39,770 bases of DNA from the NCBI GenBank assembly GCA_910578715.1, contig CAJTRL010000033.1:1-39770 (forward strand), written 5' to 3'. Position numbers and translations under genes: made by a program. This document shows positions 13,876 through 21,000 of this stretch, one piece after another. Every line of letters begins with the position of its first letter. Position 1 is the first letter of the stretch. This stretch comes from an uncultured Lachnospiraceae bacterium. GTDB lineage: Bacteria > Bacillota > Clostridia > Lachnospirales > Lachnospiraceae. Below the pieces are notes generated by a model. That model saw nothing but the letters and a program-made list of their open reading frames with translations. It searched no databases and was not told where the DNA came from.

Positions 13876-16143
13876 GTGAAAAACCAAAGAAAATATATCG
13901 TAACGATATTGTCCATTTTTATCATGTCTATCATATTATATCTGTCCGACGGTATAACCGCAATGGCGGACGGACAGACGGAAGCGTATGCGGCCGTGCC
14001 GGGAGTGTCCGGGGAGACCGCGTCGCCGGAGGCGTTTGTGGAGCCGTCAGAGGGAGCGGAGACTTCCTCAGAATCGAAGACCGGGCCGGCTGTGGAGCCG
14101 GGTCAGCCGCCAGAGTCCGTTGAGAAACCGTCCGGGGAGCCCGGCGGAGAGCCGCCCGCAGAACCTGACGGAGAACTGCCGGAATCGTCCGAAGAGCCCG
14201 GAGGAGAACTGCCGGAGCCGCCCGCCGAGCCCGGAGGAGAGCTGCCGGAATTACCCGCCGAGCCCGGAGGAGAACTGCCGGAGCCGTCCGCCGAGCCCGG
14301 AGGAGAACTGCCGGAATCACCCGAAGAACCCGGAGGAGAACTGCCGGAGCCGCCCGAAGAGCCCGATAGAGAGTCAGCGGCCCAGCCCGTCGAGTCCGAC
14401 GGAGAGCCGACAGACCAGCCGCAAGAGCTCGAGGAAGGGACAGAACAGCCGCCGGAGCCCGAAAACGGGCCGGAACAGCTCACAACGCTGGAACCGGATT
14501 CCGTTTCCTGTGCGGAAGAATTTCAGGCGTGGATGGAAACGCATAGAAATTCGGGCGGTTCCATGAAGCTGACCGATAATATCACGCTTTCCGGTTATCA
14601 GGTTTTTATACCCGACGGGCCGGGCTCTCCGCATGTCTTTATCGATACCGGCGGTTACACCATTACGATAGCCGGAGAAGTGGAATTTTGGAACGACTGT
14701 CACCTTACCTTTCAGGGCGGAACGGAAACTGCCGTGGTCTTTCGCGTTGCGGAAGGCGGAATGCTGACCCTGAGCCATATTTCCATAGAGTGTGCGTCCG
14801 GGGAAGCGTCGTCCGAAAGCGGGATGCCTTATGTGTTATGGCAGGAAGAAGGAGCCGCGCTGATTGTCGCTGACTGCCACATAGAGGGGGAAATCCATTT
14901 TGCGGAAACACCTTTTGTTCTTTATGAAAACACGGCCTCTGTTATTGTGGAAAAAGGACAACAGGCAGTTTTTCCGGCGGAAATCGAGTGCGATGTCAAT
15001 TTCCAGGGGCAGGTCAGTTACCGACAGTCTGTTCCGGTTTTCTGGGACCTTACAGGAAAAGAACAACAGCAAACGGACAGAGTGCGTTTTCAGGTGTCCG
15101 GTTCTTATCCTGGCGCTGCGTCAGCTGCACCGCCGTTATGTACGGTCATTTATCATGACTATCCGCTGACATTTACCGAAGCAATGGCGGTTAAGAGCCA
15201 TCGGGGGTATATCTTCCGGTGCGGATACGCTAAACTGGAAGAACTTCATCCGGCAGCAATTATAGTGGAATATTCCTTTGACGGTGAAAACTGGTTCCTG
15301 TATGAGGAAAAAAAGTGTACGATATATGAGGACTTTTTCAGCGTCTGTATTGTGGACGACCAGTGGTATACCGCAGAATATCCGTATCTGTATCTGCGGC
15401 TGCAATGCGAACAGGAAGGAGTCCGGTATTTCTCCAACGTGCTGGGGTTTGCGGCGGATAATCTGAAAGAGGCAGTGGACCAGGGCGGCACCCGGGGCGG
15501 CGGAACTTCCGTTACCAATCCGCCGAAAGAGCCAGAGCTTAAGCCCGGAGAAAACGAAAATCCCGGAACCGCCGGAAACAACACGTCGTCCGGCCCGGAA
15601 ACCGGAGAAAACGCCGGAACCGCCGAAACTACCGGAAACAACATATCGTCCGGCCCGGAAACCGGAGAAAACGCCGGAACCGCCGAAACTACCGGAAACA
15701 ACATATCGTCTGGCTCGGAAACCGGAGAAAATCCCGGAACCACCGGAACTACCGAAAACAGCCCGGCGTCCGGTCCGAAAACGGAAGAAACCGTTGAAGC
15801 CACCGGGAATATCGGAACTACATCGTCATCCGGTCCGGGAGCCGGAGAGAACGAAACTGCCGGGAATGCAGAGGACGCCTCACCGTCCGGCCCGGAAACG
15901 GAAGAAACTGCTACCGTCGAAACTGCTGGAACCGTCGAAGCCGCTGGAACTACCGGCAACAGTCCGTCGCCTGTCACGGGAGCATCCGCCATAGAAGCGG
16001 TTCCGGGCTCAGCGTTTGGAAGGACGTTTGCCATAGCCGCGGGATTCGCCGGATTGTCCGCAGCCGTCGGCGCCACAGGGTTCTGTGTCCATGCCGGGCT
16101 TTTCAGACGTCTACTGCAAGCCGCCGGAAGATTGTTCCGGTAG
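13876..16143 (+). CDS. Repetitive cell-surface protein with (S/P)PxTG-type C-terminal sorting signal
   Basis: A 755-residue secreted protein starting at GTG 13876, eight bases after AGAGGA. Residues 1-31 form a signal peptide (KYIVTILSIFIMSIILYL). Residues ~75-175 are Pro/Glu/Gly-rich with five near-perfect 11-residue units (EPGGELPEPPA). The centre (about 203-535) is a beta-rich domain of unknown family, including a pectate-lyase-like 'GGYTITIAGEVEFWNDCHLTFQ' stretch. Residues 567-695 are 20-residue repeats (ISSGPETGENAGTAETTGNN permutations). The end has SPVTG (698-702), a hydrophobic helix and an Arg-rich tail, a sortase signal of the (S/P)PxTG type used by clostridial sortase B. It lies, oppositely oriented, between the response regulator and kinase genes; the likely sortase is at 20114. 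Probably cell-wall anchored; ligand unknown. Confidence 0.78.
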   Translation: MKNQRKYIVTILSIFIMSIILYLSDGITAMADGQTEAYAAVPGVSGETASPEAFVEPSEGAETSSESKTGPAVEPGQPPESVEKPSGEPGGEPPAEPDGELPESSEEPGGELPEPPAEPGGELPELPAEPGGELPEPSAEPGGELPESPEEPGGELPEPPEEPDRESAAQPVESDGEPTDQPQELEEGTEQPPEPENGPEQLTTLEPDSVSCAEEFQAWMETHRNSGGSMKLTDNITLSGYQVFIPDGPGSPHVFIDTGGYTITIAGEVEFWNDCHLTFQGGTETAVVFRVAEGGMLTLSHISIECASGEASSESGMPYVLWQEEGAALIVADCHIEGEIHFAETPFVLYENTASVIVEKGQQAVFPAEIECDVNFQGQVSYRQSVPVFWDLTGKEQQQTDRVRFQVSGSYPGAASAAPPLCTVIYHDYPLTFTEAMAVKSHRGYIFRCGYAKLEELHPAAIIVEYSFDGENWFLYEEKKCTIYEDFFSVCIVDDQWYTAEYPYLYLRLQCEQEGVRYFSNVLGFAADNLKEAVDQGGTRGGGTSVTNPPKEPELKPGENENPGTAGNNTSSGPETGENAGTAETTGNNISSGPETGENAGTAETTGNNISSGSETGENPGTTGTTENSPASGPKTEETVEATGNIGTTSSSGPGAGENETAGNAEDASPSGPETEETATVETAGTVEAAGTTGNSPSPVTGASAIEAVPGSAFGRTFAIAAGFAGLSAAVGATGFCVHAGLFRRLLQAAGRLFR
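14194..14358 (+). repeat. 33-bp coding tandem repeat, five units
   Basis: Five consecutive 33-bp units encode EPGGELP(E/x)(P/S)(A/E)-type 11-mers. Units differ by a few bases, and flanking sequence shows older relics. Such minisatellites commonly vary in copy number between strains. Confidence 0.88.
15577..15816 (+). repeat. 60-bp coding tandem repeat, three good units plus one decayed
   Basis: Units at 15577-15636, 15637-15696 and 15697-15756 encode NN(I/T)SSGPETGENAGTAETTG-like 20-mers; the first two are nearly identical in DNA. A decayed fourth unit follows. The region is a Thr/Gly/Glu-rich stalk before the anchor. Confidence 0.88.
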
Positions 16144-16151
16144 GCGGAAAA

Positions 16152-16205
16152 CTGCCCGGATAGACAAAACTGTCCGGACAAGTGAATCTGTTCGGATAGA
16201 CGAAA
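16152..16205. repeat. 18-bp tandem repeat, three units, between convergent genes
   Basis: CTGCCCGGATAGACAAAA, CTGTCCGGACAAGTGAAT and CTGTTCGGATAGACGAAA follow one another without gaps between the stop codons of the surface protein and the response regulator. The TCCGGA core is self-complementary, so neighbouring units can pair. No T-run terminator is evident. Confidence 0.75.
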
Positions 16206-16217
16206 AACCGTTCATAT

Positions 16218-16910
16218 TCATAGAGCGGGTTTCCCGTCGGGAACGAACAGGTAGCCTTTATACCGTTTGGTCTGAATATAGTCGCATTCCGGGCAGAGCT
16301 CATAAAGTTTTTTACGGATGCGCCCCATAATGACCTGTAAAGATTTCTGGCCTTTATTGATGGGCGCTTTCCATACCGAATCATAAATTTGCTCCGGGGT
16401 GAAAATTTCCCCCGGATGTCTGGCGAGGAAATACAGCACATCGAACTCGTAGGAGGAAAAAGCGGCGGTGCGGTTTTCATAGTCCACGCTGCAGGAAGCG
16501 GGACAGATGGAAAGGGAGCCGTAAACGAGCGTTTTGGGCGGCTCGGCAGCCCGTCCGGAGCGGATGCGCGCCTGTACCCGGAGTTCCAGTTCTTTCAGGC
16601 TGTATGGTTTGCACACGTAGTCGTCGCCGCCGAGCAAAAGCCCGCGGACGCGGTTTTCTTCTTCGGTAAAGCCGGAAAGAAATACGATGGGAAGGCCTGT
16701 TTTCGAGCGGATTTTTTCGCACAGGGAAAACCCGCTCATGCCCGGCAGGTCCACATCCAGAACCACACAGTCCAGAGCGTTCGACAGAATGATTTCTTCC
16801 GCCGCTTCCGCGGTGTCTGCACAAATGATTTCATATCCTTTTGCGGTAAAATAAGTCCGGTTGTCTTCCAGAATCAGCGGGTCGTCATCCACCATCAGAA
16901 CCTTGTACAT
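16218..16910 (-). CDS. OmpR/PhoB-family response regulator
   Basis: A 230-residue response regulator. The receiver domain has the acidic pair in VDDDP, phosphoacceptor Asp52 in VVLDVDLPG, the conserved Ser/Thr region FLSGF and Lys in CKPYS. The C-terminal winged helix reads 'SSYEFDVLYFLARHPGEIFTPEQIYDSVW' and 'GRIRKKL...YIQTKRYKGYLF'. ATG at 16910 is chosen over an ATG five codons upstream because the latter overlaps the GGAG ribosome binding site. Its most likely partner is the kinase at 11846-13834, on the same strand but separated by a gene running the other way. Both flanking genes on the plus strand encode surface proteins, which are likely targets. Confidence 0.93.
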   Translation of the reverse strand: MYKVLMVDDDPLILEDNRTYFTAKGYEIICADTAEAAEEIILSNALDCVVLDVDLPGMSGFSLCEKIRSKTGLPIVFLSGFTEEENRVRGLLLGGDDYVCKPYSLKELELRVQARIRSGRAAEPPKTLVYGSLSICPASCSVDYENRTAAFSSYEFDVLYFLARHPGEIFTPEQIYDSVWKAPINKGQKSLQVIMGRIRKKLYELCPECDYIQTKRYKGYLFVPDGKPAL

Positions 16911-17244
16911 GCCTTCTCCTTTCATTTGCTGGCAATTTTTTCTTTATCTGACACATCATTTTGTCTGCATCTTATTTTCATCCTCTTTTATCTCAAGTAT
17001 AGCATAAAAAAATAACTGGAAAATTTTTTTTCATTCCGAAGATAAACGTCAGGTAACAATCGCGGCCCGACGCTCTTTTTGTGAGGAAAATGTTATAAAA
17101 TGTTGGTATCGTGAATGGTAAATGTCGTTTATGGCGGTGCGCGGATGGTTTTATCTGCGGGACTGCGGGTACTGCCTGCGATGCAGAAAGACAAGAGTAG
17201 ACAGGCGTTGAAAGAGGCAAAAGAGAAAAAGGGAGGTATTTGTG
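16911..17244. other. Divergent intergenic region between response regulator and surface protein
   Basis: The left half is AT-rich and holds the response regulator promoter. On the plus strand TATAAA (17094-17099) is a possible -10 for the surface protein but lacks a matching -35. About 130 bp between 17105 and 17230 would be untranslated leader; I see no riboswitch in it. Confidence 0.5.
16996..17004 (-). promoter_or_regulatory. Extended -10 promoter of the response regulator gene
   Basis: The minus strand reads TGCTATACT, an extended -10 with five of six consensus bases, about 85 bp before the response regulator start; the -35 region is only T-rich. Confidence 0.45.
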
Positions 17245-20124
17245 ATGAAAAAAAGAAAGGGCAGCCTGTTCATGAGGACGAGGGCGGTACTGCTTTCGGC
17301 AGTTCTGGTCGTATGTATGGTGTCAAATGCGGCTCCGGTCAGCGTACTGGCGAAAGAAAATGTCGATTCTTCTGTGAATACGGATTCTTTGGAGAAGGCG
17401 GCGGAAACTGCCGGAGGCGGTACGAAGCCGGAGGAAAAACCGGGAGCGGAGACCGTAGAGGGAGCAAATCCTGAAGGCGGGAAGAAAACGGGAACCGAAG
17501 GAACGGGAGAAACCGGAACGGAGGGAAGCGGAGGAACTGGGCCAGAAGGAACCGGAGAAACTGGAATAGAGGGAACCGGAACGGAGGGAACAGGGGAAAT
17601 CGGAACAGAGGGTACGGAAGGAGAAGGAACCGGGGGAACGGAAGGCACAGAGAAACCCGGAATCGGGGGAACGGAAGGAACGGACGGCGTGACGGGAACG
17701 GAACCGGTCGGTGAGACAGGACCGGAAACGCCGGAGACGTCCACGGAGAAAGAACAGGCGCCGGAAGCTATTAGCGGGAACGGTGTGGCGCCGGGGACGA
17801 TGGCAATACAGCAGGGCGCGGTGACAGTTGCGGAAGAAACAACAAAAACTATAATTACCGGGATTCAATTAGAATATGCGTCTTGGTGTTTGGGAGGAGT
17901 AGATTCGTTTCGAGAGGGAGGTGAAAAGGAAGATGAAGTCCGGGGTATTACAATAGTGGGGTGTATATGTACACCGGAATATGAAAAATGGGGAGTGACG
18001 CTTAACAACGCTGACTTTGGCTGGATGAAAGAGGAGGAATCAGGCGGATATGTGAGATATACGAAGGAAACATGGGAGAAGGGCACCTATGTATATAAAA
18101 TTGCAATCACGATAGAGACAGATGGTGCTTTTGATGAAAATGTATCGATTTCTGACCCGACGGGAGAAGTATGGACGGTGGCTGGGTTAAATGACGATAA
18201 AAGCGAGATTATCCTGCTCTCCGGGGATGTGGTAAAAACCGGCCACGCTCATGCCTGGTCGTCCGACTGGACATATAGCGAAACGCACCACTGGCACGAG
18301 TGTTCTGCGGATGACTGTCCGGAGGCAGACGACACTGCGAAAGACGGTTACGGAGAGCATGATTATTATGATTACGGAGATATGACCTGTGATATCTGCG
18401 GCTATGACAGGGCACCGTCCGGCAAAGACTGGTGGTTTGATGCTGATGGAAAGCTGACAATCAGCTCGGCTGAGGGGATGACGGACTGGATAGCAAATGG
18501 CGGGAAGTATAGTGGGAATGTAAGAAACGCAGAGATACAGGGTGAAGTGACAAGTATAGAGAGCAACGTGTTTAGTTACTGTCGTAACATGAAGAGCGTA
18601 ATACTGCCCGACAGCGTTACAAGTATCGGAGATGGTGCGTTTAGTAGCTGCATGAGTCTGAAGAGCATAACAATACCGGGAAATGTGACAAGTATTGGGA
18701 ACGGTGCGTTTAGTAGCTGCGTGAGTTTGAGGAGCATAGCGATACCGGGGAGCGTTACAAGTATCGGAGATAGTGCGTTTTATAACTGCGGGCTGAAAGA
18801 AATAACGATGCTGGGGGAAACGCCGCCGACGATTGGAAAGAATGTTTTTAATATGTGCAAGTTTGTCGATGATAACGAACAGGGCATCCGCGTCCCGGAA
18901 GGTACGGCCGCGGACTATCAGCGCGAATGGCCGGACTGGGCGGCATATATTACGGTCACATCGAATCCGGGAATCGTTACACCGGAAGTTAAGCCGGGGA
19001 ACAATGCTCCGGCAGTCAATATTTCCACATCGGCCGCGGAACTGGAAGAGATACTCCTGACGGAGGATGAAAAGCAGCAGGTGCAGAACGGAACCGATAT
19101 CAAAATAGTTCTTGAAGTACAGGACGCCGGAAACACCGTGAGCGATTCGGATAAAGCGGCGGTACAGCAGAAATTGAACGGTTTTACGATTGGACAATAT
19201 CTTGATATTGACCTGTATAAGATGGCGGGGGGAACCCGCACGGACATATCCGAGACGAAGGAGAAGCTAACAATTGTCCTGACCGTGCCGAACAGCCTGA
19301 AAAACACGGACAGCCAGAAAAAAAGAACCTTTGCGGTTATCCGGGTGCACGGCGGCGGAGTGGAAGTTTTGAATGACCTGGATAACAACGCCGATACCAT
19401 CACCATAGAAACAGACCGTTTCTCCACCTATGCAATCGTTTATCAAGATGCGGAGGACGGCGGCAACGGCGGAAACACAGGCGGCAATGGCGGCAATAAC
19501 GGTGGAAATACGGGCGACGGAAACAACGGCAGCAATAGTGGAAGCACGGGCGGCGGCAATACAGGCGGAAGCAATAGTGGAAGCACGGGCGGCGGCAATA
19601 CAGGCGGAAGCAATAGTGGAAGCGACGGAGACAACAGTGGCAATAGTGGAAGCGGCGACAGCAGCGCCGGTGACAACAGCGGTAATAACGGAGACAACAG
19701 CAGTAATGCAGGCGGAAGCAGTAACGTCAATGGCAACGGCAGTAGTAACAGTGGCAAAACCGGTTTTTATAACAGCAGCAATAACAGCAGTGTTAATCCC
19801 GGCAGTTCCGGCCAGAATGCGGCGGGGCCGGGTCCTTCTAAAGGCAGCGAGCCGAAAACCGGGGACGCGGAGCCGATAGAGCTGTATGCCACCCTTGCGA
19901 TGATTATGGGCTTTGCTTATCTGCTTCTGTATTTTACGGACCGGAAGAGGGGCATGACGGAGGAAACGAAGAAAGAGCTCGTCGGAAGGATTGTGGCCTG
20001 GGCAAAACGGGGCGGAAAATTCAGAAGGTACCCTGCGCTCGCGGCAATCTTTGTTCTGCTGGTATATTACCACAGCATCGGCAGGAAAATGTGCATGAGA
20101 TGGGAAGAAGTTTATGGAGAATAA
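17245..20124 (+). CDS. BspA-like leucine-rich surface protein with PKTG sorting motif
   Basis: A 959-residue secreted protein; ATG 17245 is eight bases after GGGAGG. Signal peptide 1-36 (cut after VSVLA). Residues ~83-172 are Gly/Thr/Glu repeats. Residues ~333-392 form a His/Cys cluster (HHWHECSADDC, CDICGYD) that may bind metal. Residues ~428-539 carry three to four BspA-type leucine-rich repeats (SVTSIGDGAFSSCxSLKSITIP). Residues ~590-735 are a domain also found in the 31.8-kb adhesin, ending FSTYAIVYQ. A Gly/Asn/Ser-rich stalk leads to EPKTG (869-873), a membrane helix and, unusually, about 60 further residues with a second hydrophobic segment. The end overlaps the sortase start by 11 bp, so the protein is probably that sortase's substrate. 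Role likely adhesion. Confidence 0.85.
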   Translation: MKKRKGSLFMRTRAVLLSAVLVVCMVSNAAPVSVLAKENVDSSVNTDSLEKAAETAGGGTKPEEKPGAETVEGANPEGGKKTGTEGTGETGTEGSGGTGPEGTGETGIEGTGTEGTGEIGTEGTEGEGTGGTEGTEKPGIGGTEGTDGVTGTEPVGETGPETPETSTEKEQAPEAISGNGVAPGTMAIQQGAVTVAEETTKTIITGIQLEYASWCLGGVDSFREGGEKEDEVRGITIVGCICTPEYEKWGVTLNNADFGWMKEEESGGYVRYTKETWEKGTYVYKIAITIETDGAFDENVSISDPTGEVWTVAGLNDDKSEIILLSGDVVKTGHAHAWSSDWTYSETHHWHECSADDCPEADDTAKDGYGEHDYYDYGDMTCDICGYDRAPSGKDWWFDADGKLTISSAEGMTDWIANGGKYSGNVRNAEIQGEVTSIESNVFSYCRNMKSVILPDSVTSIGDGAFSSCMSLKSITIPGNVTSIGNGAFSSCVSLRSIAIPGSVTSIGDSAFYNCGLKEITMLGETPPTIGKNVFNMCKFVDDNEQGIRVPEGTAADYQREWPDWAAYITVTSNPGIVTPEVKPGNNAPAVNISTSAAELEEILLTEDEKQQVQNGTDIKIVLEVQDAGNTVSDSDKAAVQQKLNGFTIGQYLDIDLYKMAGGTRTDISETKEKLTIVLTVPNSLKNTDSQKKRTFAVIRVHGGGVEVLNDLDNNADTITIETDRFSTYAIVYQDAEDGGNGGNTGGNGGNNGGNTGDGNNGSNSGSTGGGNTGGSNSGSTGGGNTGGSNSGSDGDNSGNSGSGDSSAGDNSGNNGDNSSNAGGSSNVNGNGSSNSGKTGFYNSSNNSSVNPGSSGQNAAGPGPSKGSEPKTGDAEPIELYATLAMIMGFAYLLLYFTDRKRGMTEETKKELVGRIVAWAKRGGKFRRYPALAAIFVLLVYYHSIGRKMCMRWEEVYGE
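19531..19608 (+). repeat. 39-bp coding tandem repeat, two perfect units plus partial
   Basis: AGCAATAGTGGAAGCACGGG begins a 39-bp unit repeated at 19531-19569 and 19570-19608, with a partial third copy after it. It encodes SNSGSTGGGNTGG within the Gly/Asn/Ser stalk. Confidence 0.9.
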
Positions 20125-20956
20125 GATAAGAAAGGCTGTGAGGGCGCTTCTTCTTGCGGGCTTTATAGCATGCCTGATACCAATCGGCCGGGCATGCTGC
20201 CAGTCCGCGCAGCACAGGGCGCAGCAGAACAGCCTGAAAGCAATGACAGCCAAAACCAATGTAGAATACTGCATACCAAAAGTCAGCGCATTCCATGAAA
20301 TCGGTTTATCCGTTCTGGCGGACCGGAGCGTGCCGGAGGCGGAGCACGGCGGCGCACAGAGCGGAGAAAAGCCGGAAATGCTGGAACGGTACGCCGCATT
20401 GCATGAAGAAAACAGGGAGCTTGCGGGCTGGCTTTCCATAGAGGGCACGGGGATAGATTATCCGGTCATGCAGAGCGGGGACGACGAATATTATCTGCAT
20501 CATGACTTTTACGGAGAAGAAAGCAAATACGGGAGCCTTTATGTCAGAGGGCAGGCCGACCTGGACGGCGGGACGAATTTCGTCATCTACGGCCATAACA
20601 TGAAGGACGGCTCCATGTTCGGGGATTTGGATTTGTATCTGGAAGAAAGTTTTTACAAAGAGCATCCCACGGTTTCCTTTGATACGCTTTATGAGGAACG
20701 GACTTATGATATCATAGCGGTATTCCGTTCACAGGTATACGACGAAAAGGAGGATGTGTTTAAGTACTATCAGTTTTATGAGGCGGAGACACAGGAAGAA
20801 TTTGATAGTTTTTACAGCAATATTAAAGCGCTTTCCCTTTATGATACAGGCGTAGAGGCAGCCTTCGGGGACACATTCCTGACTTTATCCACCTGTGCCT
20901 ACCATGTGCCGGACGGGCGGCTTGTGGTGGTGGCAAAACGGGTTTTTGCCACATGA
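20114..20956 (+). CDS. srtB: Class B sortase
   Basis: A 280-residue membrane-anchored transpeptidase that cleaves sorting signals and joins surface proteins to peptidoglycan. The N-terminal helix (about 9-26) anchors it. Active-site residues are His161 (VIYGHNMKDGSMFGDL), Cys261 (TLSTCAY) and Arg269 (DGRLVVVAKR). The 'NRELAGWLSIEGTGIDYPVMQ' lead-in and the inserted helix before the Cys strand are class B traits. It overlaps the end of the 17245 surface gene by 11 bp; the two are coupled. Clostridial sortase B enzymes accept (S/P)PxTG motifs, matching SPVTG and EPKTG on the two neighbouring surface proteins, though the Glu at the first position of the latter is a departure. Confidence 0.93.
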   Translation: MENKIRKAVRALLLAGFIACLIPIGRACCQSAQHRAQQNSLKAMTAKTNVEYCIPKVSAFHEIGLSVLADRSVPEAEHGGAQSGEKPEMLERYAALHEENRELAGWLSIEGTGIDYPVMQSGDDEYYLHHDFYGEESKYGSLYVRGQADLDGGTNFVIYGHNMKDGSMFGDLDLYLEESFYKEHPTVSFDTLYEERTYDIIAVFRSQVYDEKEDVFKYYQFYEAETQEEFDSFYSNIKALSLYDTGVEAAFGDTFLTLSTCAYHVPDGRLVVVAKRVFAT

Positions 20957-21000
20957 ATGTTATGAGATAAAAATACAGGAAAGGAACCGCAGTCACAGAC

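Noticed and set aside
14194..14358. Possible CRISPR array in regularly spaced repeats
   Set aside because: Units are contiguous, coding, and have no unique spacers; the same holds for 15577-15816, 19531-19608 and 26586-26696.
19267..20448. Long minus-strand frames opposite the 17245 surface protein and the sortase
   Set aside because: Their Ala/Thr/Val-rich translation reflects the Gly/Asn/Ser repeat DNA read backwards; the plus-strand genes are well supported.
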